NCBI GenBank assembly: GCA_013388685.1 | Contig: JACAET010000045.1 | Span: forward strand, 1 to 64,000 | Direction of reading: 5' to 3' | DNA length: 64,000 nt | DNA from: Chloroflexota bacterium | Lineage (GTDB): Bacteria > Chloroflexota > Anaerolineae > Anaerolineales > Villigracilaceae | In this document: positions 1-7,944 of the stretch, in pieces | Position numbering within the stretch: the stretch's first letter is position 1 | Layout of the letters: every line of letters begins with the position of its first letter | Notes under the pieces: model-generated | Told to the model about the DNA's origin: nothing | The model's database searches: none | The model's input: only the letters and a program-made list of their open reading frames with translations | Translations under genes and position numbers: made by a program

Positions 1-611
1 GGGTCGCGGCTGGCGTAGAAGTTGGCGTTGCTGCGCTGGATTTCGTCGCCCCAGGGGAAGGGTCTCTCGTCCGTGCCGCGCGCCGCTTTTTGCCATTCGA
101 GTTCGGTGGGTAGACGCCAGTTGTAATATTGACAGTAACCCCAGGCGCCGAACCACGTGACCATCGTCATCGGGTGATTCTCGTATCCCGCCTGGACCGT
201 GAAGCGGCTGCCGTCAAATTGGATTCTCTGCGCCGCCTCATTCAACGGGACGAAGAGCCAGTCGCCCGCTTTGATTTCCAGTTCGTGCTTCTTGCCGTGA
301 AACGGGTCGCCAGGGTAGTAGCCGAGGATGTTTTCGCCGTCCAGTTTGACGTAGCCATCCGCCAGCGCGGCGTTGAGGAAGTCCGCGTATTGCTGGGCGG
401 TGACATCCGTGACCATGATTTCGTAAGCGTCAGTGGATTCGATGTCTTCGTGCTGACCAAAGTAGAACTCGCCAGCGGGAATCTGCGCCCAAGCGTTTGG
501 GTCAATGCCTGTGTCGTAGGCGGGAAGCGGGGCGTTCAAATCCACAGGGGCGCAGGAGGCAAGCAATGTCATTGCGAGAAGGAGCAAAGCAACGACGAAG
601 CAATCTCTCAT
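1..611 (-). CDS. Formylglycine-generating-enzyme (SUMF1)-like lipoprotein, partial at left edge
   Basis: An open frame runs without a stop from an ATG at 611 to the window edge, giving about 203 residues of the N-terminal part. The first 20 residues form a hydrophobic lipoprotein signal ending in the lipobox LASC, so export and lipid anchoring are likely. The mature part has the FGE/SUMF1 pattern: an IPAGEFYFG-type opening, VTAQQYADFLN, HPMTMVTWFGAWGYCQYYNW, then RLPTELEWQKAARG and PFPWGDE. The family includes formylglycine-generating enzymes and many accessory proteins of unknown role. The C-terminal part, with any catalytic cysteines, is outside the window, so activity cannot be judged. No Shine-Dalgarno is seen. 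The start lies inside a palindromic repeat (567-649), which supplies most of the signal-peptide codons. Confidence 0.8.
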   Translation of the reverse strand, partial: MRDCFVVALLLLAMTLLASCAPVDLNAPLPAYDTGIDPNAWAQIPAGEFYFGQHEDIESTDAYEIMVTDVTAQQYADFLNAALADGYVKLDGENILGYYPGDPFHGKKHELEIKAGDWLFVPLNEAAQRIQFDGSRFTVQAGYENHPMTMVTWFGAWGYCQYYNWRLPTELEWQKAARGTDERPFPWGDEIQRSNANFYASRD

Positions 612-649
612 GCGGGCGAGGGGATTGCTTCGCTTTGCTCGCAATGACA
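567..649. repeat. 83-bp palindromic dispersed repeat, family A copy 1
   Basis: The element is bounded by TGTCATTGC (567-575) and its inverted complement GCAATGACA (641-649). Inner arms carry GAAGCAATC and GATTGCTTCG. A second copy with the same ends and the same 83-bp length is at 37916-37998. The left arm is translated as the start of the neighbouring lipoprotein gene. Confidence 0.8.
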
Positions 650-726
650 GGGCAATGAAGGGATTGCTTCGGGTCTCGACACGAGCGGGAAGAACGCCCG
701 CTCTACTCGACCCTCGTAATGACGGG
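650..726. repeat. Second, diverged palindromic element beside family A
   Basis: GGGTCTCGA and TCGACCC form outer arms around an inner hairpin GAGCGGG-AAGAAC-GCCCGCTC, roughly 668-711. Fragments resembling family A (GCAATGA, GGGATTGCTTCG, GTAATGACG) surround it, so it looks like a nested or decayed copy. It fills the gap before the stop of the membrane-protein gene at 743. Confidence 0.6.
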
Positions 727-742
727 GTGGAAATCATGCGTT

Positions 743-2218
743 TCATTTCGCCGCCTCCTGCGCCAGTTCGTGAGTCGCTTCCTCCGTCCAGCGTCCTTTC
801 GGTTTGAACAGGTCAATCAGCCGCCAGACCATGACGATGGCGAGAAGCACGAGCAGGAAGCCGAGACCGATGTCAATCATGTACATGAGCATGTTGACGA
901 GCGGCTGCTGTTCCGCTTCGCTGATGAACAGGCGCTTCATCTCGAAGACCGTCACTGCGCCGAGGGCGAGGTCGGAAAGAAAGATGATTGCCCAGCCGTA
1001 GAGTTGGCGGATTTTGCCCTTCAGCCCAATCATGTCGCCGTAGTAGAACAGGATGATGGTGGCGATGATGGCGGAGAGCGCGTGCCAGTGTCCCGTCAGT
1101 TCGATGCGTTCCTCGCGGGCAGGCCATAGGCGGAAGATGTCGTCCAGTTTGATGGCCATGAAGATGCCGATGCCGCTGGTGGTGAAGTTCATGAAGAGCA
1201 TTTGCCAGGTGGGACCGAACTTGAGCGGGTCGCGCGCGAGCGCGCCAAGTTTTTGCAGGAAGGTCGGTTTGGCGAGATGCGCCGTGCCTTCCTTGATGAG
1301 TTTGCCCCAACTCCAGATGAGCAGGAAAAGCGCCGCCAGCATGGAGGGCGTCGCGCCGACGTAGATAATCATGTGCGCGATGGGTTCGAGCGGGGTGACC
1401 ACGCCCCACACGCCCAGGTTGAGGACGATACAGCCCAGAATCATCAACGGCATGGCGGCTTTGTGCCACGCGCCTTTGAAATCCAGCCAGCGCCCGATGA
1501 TGAGCGTAATCATAATGGCGATGAGCGCCAGCATGATGTGCAGGTGACCGATGACGGAATATTCCATCGTGGTTTTGTGCGGCAGGCGGATGATGTTCTC
1601 GGCAAGGAAGACTTCGAAGCCGTTGCCGAAGAACGAGCCAGGCACCGCCCCGAAGATGGCTGAGATGACCGTCGTCACGGCGGTGGTGAAGAAGGCGGCA
1701 CGTTCTAAGTCCAAGCCTGTTTTCGTCCGCGCATAAGCAGGGTCAGGCTGGTAGTATTCCTTGTCCCAGGGATTGAGCGCCACGCACAGCAGCACGCCCG
1801 CAAAGAAGATGAGCGAAAGCCCCGTGATGTACAGTCCGTGAAACGCCCAGTTGTGACCGAAATAGGCGAAGCCCATGCCGAAAATCATCGCCATCAGATA
1901 GCCAACCGTGATGAGGACGCGCACGGCAGCCTTGTAGAACTCTTTCATCTTCAAGAGACCTGTAATCATGTAGGTCTCGATGGCGACGACTGCCATGGCA
2001 ATCGAATGATACAGGATGATGATGCGTCCCTCGCGCTCCGATTGCACGATGTCCATGCCCAGGGTCTTGATGACGATTTCGCGCACGCCCATCTCCGCCA
2101 TGGGACCCGATAACATGCCCCACACGGCGGTCACCATCGCAATCATGGCAATCGCCACGAGGATGAGTCCCTTGGTGGAGTTGAAGAGGTAATTGAAGCG
2201 GGATTTGATAAATTGCAT
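743..2218 (-). CDS. 12-helix membrane protein resembling haem-copper oxidase subunit I
   Basis: 491 residues with about 12 predicted membrane segments, the size and topology of haem-copper oxidase subunit I. His residues sit at positions expected of haem ligands: H71 in helix 2 (LYHSIAMAVV), H225/H227 in helix 6 (GHLHIML), H377/H379 in helix 10 (GHWHALSAI). The adjacent His-His pair that helps bind CuB in canonical oxidases is not visible in the helix 7 region (AMPLMILGCIVLNLGVWGVV), so classical oxygen reduction is doubtful. It could be a diverged NO-reductase-like or electron-transfer membrane protein; the substrate is unknown. The start has a strong AAGGAGAA ribosome site. It is the second gene of an operon with the 200-residue membrane protein at 2314-2913, behind CRP-like operators. 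Confidence 0.6.
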   Translation of the reverse strand: MQFIKSRFNYLFNSTKGLILVAIAMIAMVTAVWGMLSGPMAEMGVREIVIKTLGMDIVQSEREGRIIILYHSIAMAVVAIETYMITGLLKMKEFYKAAVRVLITVGYLMAMIFGMGFAYFGHNWAFHGLYITGLSLIFFAGVLLCVALNPWDKEYYQPDPAYARTKTGLDLERAAFFTTAVTTVISAIFGAVPGSFFGNGFEVFLAENIIRLPHKTTMEYSVIGHLHIMLALIAIMITLIIGRWLDFKGAWHKAAMPLMILGCIVLNLGVWGVVTPLEPIAHMIIYVGATPSMLAALFLLIWSWGKLIKEGTAHLAKPTFLQKLGALARDPLKFGPTWQMLFMNFTTSGIGIFMAIKLDDIFRLWPAREERIELTGHWHALSAIIATIILFYYGDMIGLKGKIRQLYGWAIIFLSDLALGAVTVFEMKRLFISEAEQQPLVNMLMYMIDIGLGFLLVLLAIVMVWRLIDLFKPKGRWTEEATHELAQEAAK

Positions 2219-2232
2219 GGATTCTCCTTGGC

Positions 2233-2310
2233 GGACGGTGGACGGAAGACCGTGGACCGTCTATCGTCCATCGTCCACCGTCCATCGTCTATCGTCCACC
2301 GTCTACGGTC
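2233..2310. repeat. GTCCACCGTC/GTCCATCGTC tandem-like repeat
   Basis: The 95-bp gap between the two membrane-protein genes is filled by many near-copies of the 10-mer GTCCAYCGTC and GTCTATCGTC, with GGACGGTGGACGG on the opposite sense at the left end. It is non-coding and low in complexity. It separates the two genes of one apparent operon. Confidence 0.7.
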
Positions 2311-2313
2311 AAC

Positions 2314-2913
2314 TTACCCTTTCCGCGCAAACCCCAGCGCAAACGCGCCCGTCATCAGGAATAGAAGCGGCGTCAGAATGAGCATGACGAACTCAGGGCT
2401 GAAGAACAGCAATTGCCTGCCGACCGAAATGAACGCCAGCGCAATGCCGCCCAGACCGATGAGCAGCCCGCCGATGCCGACCCAGAAGAATCCCTTCGGC
2501 GCGCCTTTGGCGAAGAAGGGACCTAGGAAGATGACCAGCCCCGCCACCCCGTGGAAGAGCGGCACGGCGATCTTCTTGAGCGCGTCCATCCCGCCGATGC
2601 TGGTCACGGCAATGGCGAGGAAGCCAATCGCCGCGAACCACTTGAAAGCTTTCTTCCAAGAGGGGAAGTACTCCTCCGCCAAGCCCATCGAAATCCCCAG
2701 CGGAATCAGGCTGGCGACGGTCAGCACGTAGGGCGAAGCGAGGATTCCCAGCCCGAGGAAGATCAGCAACAGCCCCGAAATCAAAAGCACTGCAAAACCC
2801 ATAAGGTAGTACAGGTTATGCAGCGCTTTATGCAGGTTGTACCTCTGCCAGAAATACCAGCACAGGTACGCGGCCAGCAGTCCCGTGAGCAGAAGGAACA
2901 GGATGTCTTTCAT
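2314..2913 (-). CDS. Small polytopic membrane protein, partner of the oxidase-like protein
   Basis: About 199 residues, starting at the ATG at 2913 because AAGGAG lies 7 nt upstream; an in-frame start farther upstream lacks such a site. The N-terminus MKDILFLLLTGLLAAYLCWYF is a membrane segment, followed by six or so further hydrophobic segments with short polar loops (AEEYFPSWKKAFKW). There is no soluble domain, cofactor motif or His cluster. I do not recognise a family. It precedes the 12-helix oxidase-like gene on the same strand with only a repeat between them, so the two probably form one complex or pathway. Their shared upstream region carries two CRP/FNR-family-like palindromes. Confidence 0.7.
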   Translation of the reverse strand: MKDILFLLLTGLLAAYLCWYFWQRYNLHKALHNLYYLMGFAVLLISGLLLIFLGLGILASPYVLTVASLIPLGISMGLAEEYFPSWKKAFKWFAAIGFLAIAVTSIGGMDALKKIAVPLFHGVAGLVIFLGPFFAKGAPKGFFWVGIGGLLIGLGGIALAFISVGRQLLFFSPEFVMLILTPLLFLMTGAFALGFARKG

Positions 2914-2963
2914 GGCATTCTCCTTATGAATGATGTCTCGACAACGCCACGCAGTTGTCTTCT

Positions 2964-2979
2964 TGTGAATTATTGCACA
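2964..2979. promoter_or_regulatory. CRP/FNR-family-like operator, promoter-proximal
   Basis: TGTGAATTATTGCACA matches TGTGA-N6-TCACA with one mismatch and is itself embedded in TTGTG-N8-CACAA. Its centre is about 58 bp upstream of the ATG at 2913 and exactly 33 bp from the second site, about three helical turns. Confidence 0.55.
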
Positions 2980-2985
2980 AAAAGG

Positions 2986-2991
2986 TGTCAA
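2986..2991 (-). promoter_or_regulatory. Possible -35 box (TTGACA) for the membrane-protein operon
   Basis: On the minus strand a perfect TTGACA lies between the two CRP-like palindromes. No convincing -10 box stands at normal spacing, which would fit a promoter that depends on an activator. This is inference from position only. Confidence 0.3.
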
Positions 2992-2996
2992 ATTTC

Positions 2997-3012
2997 TGTG
3001 ACATAAATCACA
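2997..3012. promoter_or_regulatory. Perfect CRP-type palindrome
   Basis: TGTGACATAAATCACA is an exact TGTGA-N6-TCACA palindrome. It lies about 91 bp upstream of the minus-strand operon start at 2913 and about 200 bp from the divergent HD-GYP gene. A CRP/FNR-family regulator binding here is an inference; no such regulator gene is in the window. Confidence 0.65.
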
Positions 3013-3020
3013 TTCGATGC

Positions 3021-3068
3021 TGCTTACTTGTTTACTTGTCTACCTGTCTACCTGTCTATCTGTGTATC
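3021..3068. repeat. CTTGTCTACCTGTCTA short tandem tract
   Basis: Successive near-copies of TACCTGTC/TACTTGTC form a short simple-sequence tract in the divergent intergenic region. No function is apparent. Confidence 0.6.
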
Positions 3069-3085
3069 CCCTCTCATTATCTTCT

Positions 3086-3181
3086 CTACCCTAATATTAC
3101 AGCGCAAGGTAGAGCAGACGTTAGAGAACGTCTGCTCTACTACGCCATAGCGTCAGGCTTTGCGCTGTAATACTACCCTAA
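3086..3181. mobile_element. MITE-like palindromic element with 9-bp target duplication
   Basis: Terminal inverted repeats TATTACAGCGCAA (3095-3107) and TTGCGCTGTAATA (3160-3172) enclose an inner palindrome GTAGAGCAGACG...CGTCTGCTCTAC. The nonamer CTACCCTAA occurs directly outside both ends (3086-3094 and 3173-3181), as expected of a target-site duplication. The element has no coding capacity. It ends 4 bp before the TATAAT box of the HD-GYP gene. Confidence 0.7.
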
Positions 3182-3185
3182 TGGG

Positions 3186-3191
3186 TATAAT
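3186..3191 (+). promoter_or_regulatory. -10 box TATAAT of the HD-GYP gene
   Basis: TATAAT lies 16 nt before the ATG at 3208, so a transcript would have a leader of about 10 nt with no Shine-Dalgarno. The -35 region would fall inside the right end of the palindromic element. Confidence 0.55.
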
Positions 3192-3207
3192 AGTCTCGCA
3201 CCATCCA

Positions 3208-6200
3208 ATGTCCTGGCACTTCCATCCTTTACTCCTCATCCCGACGCTTTCCTGCCTCCTCAACGCTTCGCTGGCCTGGTTTGGCTGGCGGAAGCGTCCT
3301 GCCGAGGGGGCGGTTTCGTTTGCGCTGGTCATGCTGGCGGCGGCGATCTGGTCGGGGGGCAATGCCCTGGAATTAGGGTCGGGTCATTTAGCAGCAAAAA
3401 TTTTCTGGCTGAAAATCGAATATATCGGCATTCTGCTCCTGCCTGCGTCCTGGCTGGTCTTTGCCCTGCAACTCAGCGGACGAAGCGCGCTTCTGACCCG
3501 CCGCGTCCTTTTCCCGCTCTCCATCGAGCCGCTCTTCATGCTGCTCATGCTGTGGACCAACGAAGCGCATGGTCTTTTTACCCGGCATTTCGGCTTACGC
3601 CCAAGCGGGGCCTTTCTGGTCTGGGAGAACGTCAGCGGACCTCTCTATTGGGCAAATATCGTATATTCCTACGCGCTCATTCTTACCGGGGCTTTCCTGT
3701 TGCTGCGCCGCTTTTCCAGCATGCCAGCCTCAGGACAGCGAGAACTGTTCATCCTCATTGGAGTGCTCCTGCCCTGGCTTGCAAACTTGCTGTATGCCTT
3801 CTATGATTTCCCCGTTCCCGGTCTCGACCCGACCCCCTTTGCCCTCACCCTGACCGGCATTGCCTTTGCCTGGGGGCTGTTCTCCTTGCGCTTGCTGGAT
3901 TTCATCCCGCCCGCCTCTCCACCGCCCACCGACCTGCCCGGCTGGCGGCTCAACGTCCTCGAAGGCATTCTGCGCGGCGTGTTCATTGTGTGGCTGTTTG
4001 CCCTGGCAAGCGGAATCAACAACGTACTCGAAACCTACTTCGCTGAGCGGGCGTACACTCCTAACGCGCTCTCCCTTGCCTTGAGCGTGTTGGCTCTCTA
4101 CGTGGGTCTGACGCTGCTTGTCGGCGTCATCACTTTCGCGCGGCGGCTGCCCTATGCCCTGCGCGCCGGTCTCTTTCTCGCCGCGCTGTATCTTTTGGGT
4201 GCCGTTGGACTGGCGCTCGCCTCTCTCAGCGGCGATGGACGCGTCTTCCTTTTCGCCTTCGTCCTTCTCGCAGCCGTCTTCTTTGGCTTTCGCGTCAGTC
4301 TCGTCGCCGCCCTCCTTAGTTTGCTGACCCTTATCAGCATGGGCTGGTTGCAGGTAAACGGCATCCTCCTTGTCCCCCCCACGCGCCAGATCAACTCGAC
4401 CGACCCCGGCGCCTGGATAAGTGGAACGCTGGTCTTCACCATCTTGAGCGCCGCCGCGCTGGTCTCCATCACATCCCTCCTGCGCGCCCTGCAGCGCAGC
4501 CTGGAAACTGCACAGCGCACACTGGCGCGCGAACAGCGTCTCGGGCGCGTCTTGCACACTGTCAGCGACATCAACCAGCTCATCGTTCGCGAGCGCAACC
4601 CGCAGCGCCTCTTGCAGCGGGCTTGCGAAGCCCTCGTGGAGGGACGCGGCTACTCCTTCGCTTGGATCGGGTTGCTTGAACCCGACGGCGCGACTCTGAC
4701 CCTCGCCGCCTCTGCCGGACCGGAAGCGGATCCCGCACAATTCACCTTGCATCTCGACCGCGAGGAGAGCGGCCCCATCTGCGCGGTGCAAGCCATTCGC
4801 TCCCGCGCCGTTTACCGCGTCGATCCAACCGCCGAAGTGGAAGCCTGCGCCACCTGTCCGTTTCTGGCGCAGCATCCCCAACGCGCTTCCCTTGCCCTGC
4901 CCTTGCTGCGCGAGGAACATCCCTTTGGCGTCCTGATAATTGACCAGGCAGACAAGACCGACCTCTTCGACCCGCAGGAAAGCGCGCTGCTGGAGGAACT
5001 AGCAGACGACCTGGCGTATGCCATCGAAAACCTGCGCGCCGCCGAACAGCAAAGCGCCCTGGTGGAAATCTCCACTGCCCTGCTCTTCGCCCGCGACGAA
5101 GACATGCTCTGGACCGAAGTCATTGACGCCGTCCAGCGCCTGCTGCGCGCCGACCGCGTCGCCATTTACCTCTACGACCGCGCCACCGACCGCCTCTCCT
5201 GCCCGCGCTCTTACGGTCTCTCCCCGGAATATGTCGCCGAAATCAACCGCCGTTTCCACGAGGTGCCGGGCAGCGCCATCCTTTCCAAACCACAGCCCGT
5301 CGTCGTTCAGGATGTCAAAACGGACGCGCGCACAGCCCCCCTGCGCGAATCGATGCTGCGGGAGGGCTTCCGTTCCTACGCCGTCTTTCCCTTCTACACA
5401 TCCAAAGGCATGAGCGGCGCCTTCACCGCCTACCGCAACCCGCCGGGACCGTTCACTGCCTCCGACCTGACCGCCGGCGAGACGCTGGTGCGCATGATCG
5501 GCCTGGCGCTCGAAAACGCCAACCTCAACCTGGAAGCGCGCCGCAAAGCCGCTGACCTCGGGGCGCTCTATGCCGCCGCGCAGGACATGGCATCCAGTTT
5601 GCTCGATAGTCAGGCGCTTCTCTACACGCTGGCGCGCCACATGACCGAAAGCCTGAATGCCACCAGCGCTTACATTAGCACGGTGAATATCTCAAACGGC
5701 ACATTCATCGTGACCGCCGAATACTGGTCTGAGCGCGCCTCCCCCGCGGAGTGCAAGCCGGACATCGGGCGTCAATATGCGCTGGGAGACTACCCTGCCT
5801 TTCGTGAGACCCTGCTTAGCGGAAAAACGAGCATTTTGCACGCCGACGATCCCCGCTGCTCCGAAGCCGAGCGGTCGCAATTCGACGAATACGGGGTGTG
5901 CTCCATTCTTTTTGTCCCGGTGCTGGCGCGCGGCAAAGCGCTGGGCGGCATCGAAATCTGGGAAAGCCGCCGCAAGCGCGAATTCAATGCTGGTGAGATG
6001 TTTCTGGCACAATCCATGGCGGCTCACGCCGGCAGTGCGCTCGAAAACGCCGCCCTCTACGAACAGACCCGCCTCCATGCCGAGGAACTGGCTCAGGCGT
6101 ACGACAGCACCCTGGCTGGCTGGGCGCGCGCCCTCGAACTGCGCGACGAACCTACCGAGGGTCATACCCGCCGCGTCACCGAATTGACCCTTCGCCTGGC

Positions 6201-6648
6201 GCGCAAACTCGGCATTCCCGAAAGCGACCTCGTCCACATCCGCCGCGGCGCCCTGCTGCACGACATCGGTAAAATGGGCATCCCTGATTCCATCCTGCAC
6301 AAACCTGGGCCGCTTACCAAACAAGAACAGCGCATTATGCGCATGCACCCCCACTACGCCTATGAGATGCTATCCACAATTCCCTTCCTGAAAGATGCCC
6401 TGCATATTCCCTACTGCCACCACGAGTTATGGGATGGCAGCGGCTACCCGCGCGGCTTGAAAGGCGAAGAAATCCCCCTCGCCGCCCGCATCTTCACCGT
6501 AGCCGACAACTGGGACGCCCTGACCTCCGACCGTCCCTACCGCCCGGCCTGGCCAAAAGAAAAAGCGCGCCAATACATTCGTGAAAACACCGGCAAACTC
6601 TTCGACCCCAACGTTGTAGAAGCCTTCCTCAGCCTCGATCTGGACTGA
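3208..6648 (+). CDS. Membrane-bound GAF/HD-GYP cyclic-di-GMP phosphodiesterase
   Basis: 1146 residues from the ATG at 3208, chosen because of the TATAAT box 16 nt upstream; longer in-frame starts would begin within or beside the mobile repeat. Residues 1-220 form a histidine-kinase-type 7TM region, followed by a second hydrophobic block to about 430. Three GAF-like domains follow at about 447-610, 612-770 and 780-955. The HD-GYP domain (964-1146) carries LLHDIGKMGIPD and the signature HHELWDGSGYPRGLKG with intact metal ligands, so c-di-GMP hydrolysis is expected. It probably lowers c-di-GMP in response to signals sensed by the GAF and membrane regions. Its 3' end overlaps the convergent lysA by 20 bp. 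A c-di-GMP riboswitch elsewhere in the window (43350-43420) offers one possible output. Confidence 0.9.
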   Translation: MSWHFHPLLLIPTLSCLLNASLAWFGWRKRPAEGAVSFALVMLAAAIWSGGNALELGSGHLAAKIFWLKIEYIGILLLPASWLVFALQLSGRSALLTRRVLFPLSIEPLFMLLMLWTNEAHGLFTRHFGLRPSGAFLVWENVSGPLYWANIVYSYALILTGAFLLLRRFSSMPASGQRELFILIGVLLPWLANLLYAFYDFPVPGLDPTPFALTLTGIAFAWGLFSLRLLDFIPPASPPPTDLPGWRLNVLEGILRGVFIVWLFALASGINNVLETYFAERAYTPNALSLALSVLALYVGLTLLVGVITFARRLPYALRAGLFLAALYLLGAVGLALASLSGDGRVFLFAFVLLAAVFFGFRVSLVAALLSLLTLISMGWLQVNGILLVPPTRQINSTDPGAWISGTLVFTILSAAALVSITSLLRALQRSLETAQRTLAREQRLGRVLHTVSDINQLIVRERNPQRLLQRACEALVEGRGYSFAWIGLLEPDGATLTLAASAGPEADPAQFTLHLDREESGPICAVQAIRSRAVYRVDPTAEVEACATCPFLAQHPQRASLALPLLREEHPFGVLIIDQADKTDLFDPQESALLEELADDLAYAIENLRAAEQQSALVEISTALLFARDEDMLWTEVIDAVQRLLRADRVAIYLYDRATDRLSCPRSYGLSPEYVAEINRRFHEVPGSAILSKPQPVVVQDVKTDARTAPLRESMLREGFRSYAVFPFYTSKGMSGAFTAYRNPPGPFTASDLTAGETLVRMIGLALENANLNLEARRKAADLGALYAAAQDMASSLLDSQALLYTLARHMTESLNATSAYISTVNISNGTFIVTAEYWSERASPAECKPDIGRQYALGDYPAFRETLLSGKTSILHADDPRCSEAERSQFDEYGVCSILFVPVLARGKALGGIEIWESRRKREFNAGEMFLAQSMAAHAGSALENAALYEQTRLHAEELAQAYDSTLAGWARALELRDEPTEGHTRRVTELTLRLARKLGIPESDLVHIRRGALLHDIGKMGIPDSILHKPGPLTKQEQRIMRMHPHYAYEMLSTIPFLKDALHIPYCHHELWDGSGYPRGLKGEEIPLAARIFTVADNWDALTSDRPYRPAWPKEKARQYIRENTGKLFDPNVVEAFLSLDLD

Positions 6649-7933
6649 CATCCCGCCGCAGCAAATCCTCCAGCGTCTCCCGCCGTTGAATCAACTCAGC
6701 GCTCCCCTCTCCCAGCAAAACCACCGCAGGGCGCCGCGCCCCGTTGTAGTTGCTGGACATGCTCAAGTGATACGCGCCCGAAACAGGGACGGCGATCAAT
6801 TCACCGATTTCGACTCTCGGCATGGGCAAATTCTCGATGATCACATCCCCCGACTCGCAATACGGCCCCGCGATGGAGACTCTCTCGCCTCTTTCCCGAC
6901 CCGGAGCCTGCACCGGCAAACAGGAATATCTCGCCCCGTAGAGCGCAAACCGCGGATGATCTGCCATGCCGCCGTCGGTGAGCAGCCAGGTCTTGTCACC
7001 GCGACGTTTGACCACGCCGACGCGGTAAAGCGCCACCCCCGCCCGCGCAACGAGACTCCTCCCCGGCTCAAGATGCAAGGTGGGAAGACTCAATCCGCGC
7101 GCTTTGCATCCTTCGATCACCGCTTCGGCGATCCCGCGCACATAACTTTCGATGGATGGATGGGGTAATTCGTCCTCGTGATATGCCACACCCCACCCGC
7201 CGCCGGGACAGCAATGCCATTCGTCTGAAAAACCAATCTCGCGAGCGAGATCGAGTGCCAGGTCAATCGCAGGGAGCAGCGGTTCCGGGTCGCGAAAGTT
7301 GGACCCCTGATGAAAATGAATCCCCGACAGCGGCAGACGATTCTCTTGGCAAAACCGCGCCGCTGCGAAAATTTCGTCAGGCGTCATGCCAAACTTGCTG
7401 TCATGCTGACCCGTCTGTGTGTGGGCATGATGGGTGTGGACGGCAACGCCGGGCAGAAGGCGCAGCCATAAAGAGGGAGGAGATTGGTAACTGGTCATCA
7501 GGGATTGGATGCATTCCAGTTCGACCAGGTTATCAATAACAATTGTCCCTGCAGTATGCAGCGCAGACTTTAAGTCTGCAAGCGATTTATTCACCCCATG
7601 CACCAGGATGTGCTCGCGCGGTACGCCGCCGGCAACCGCAATGCCGATCTCGCCCTCGCCGGTGCAATCCACAAAAAAGCCATGCGTTTGCGTCCATGCG
7701 GCAATGGCTTTGCAGAGGAAGGCTTTCCCGGCATAGGTCACGCGGGAGGGTGCCGGATAGTGGGCGGCTAACGCGTCGGTGTAGGCTTTGGCGGAAACAT
7801 CGAGGGTGGCGCGGTCGTAGAGGTAGAGCGGAGTCCCATACAGGTCCGCGAGAGAGGCGAGTGAATGCCCCGCGATGGTCAGGGAGTCGTTTTCAATGCT
7901 GGTCGAGATGGGGAACAGGTCGAGGCGGTTCAT
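6629..7933 (-). CDS. lysA: Diaminopimelate decarboxylase
   Basis: 434 residues from the ATG at 7933. It converts meso-diaminopimelate to L-lysine with PLP, the last step of lysine synthesis. Family motifs are visible: YAGKAFLCKA with the PLP lysine, HFHQGSNF, the glycine-rich CCPGGGWGVAYHEDE, LEPGRSLVARAG, and PYCESGDVIIENLPMP near the C-terminus. The length fits the family (about 420). The frame stays open upstream, but those residues are His/Arg-rich shadow sequence over the neighbouring gene, so the shorter start is preferred. It begins 11 bp after the stop of the FtsB/DivIC-like gene and probably shares its transcript. The 3' end overlaps the HD-GYP gene on the other strand. Confidence 0.93.
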   Translation of the reverse strand: MNRLDLFPISTSIENDSLTIAGHSLASLADLYGTPLYLYDRATLDVSAKAYTDALAAHYPAPSRVTYAGKAFLCKAIAAWTQTHGFFVDCTGEGEIGIAVAGGVPREHILVHGVNKSLADLKSALHTAGTIVIDNLVELECIQSLMTSYQSPPSLWLRLLPGVAVHTHHAHTQTGQHDSKFGMTPDEIFAAARFCQENRLPLSGIHFHQGSNFRDPEPLLPAIDLALDLAREIGFSDEWHCCPGGGWGVAYHEDELPHPSIESYVRGIAEAVIEGCKARGLSLPTLHLEPGRSLVARAGVALYRVGVVKRRGDKTWLLTDGGMADHPRFALYGARYSCLPVQAPGRERGERVSIAGPYCESGDVIIENLPMPRVEIGELIAVPVSGAYHLSMSSNYNGARRPAVVLLGEGSAELIQRRETLEDLLRRDVSPDRG

Positions 7934-7944
7934 GAAGCGCGGTA

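Noticed and set aside
2228..3070. GTCCACCGTC and CTACCTGTC tracts as a CRISPR array
   Set aside because: Units are short and contiguous with no unique spacers and no cas genes nearby.
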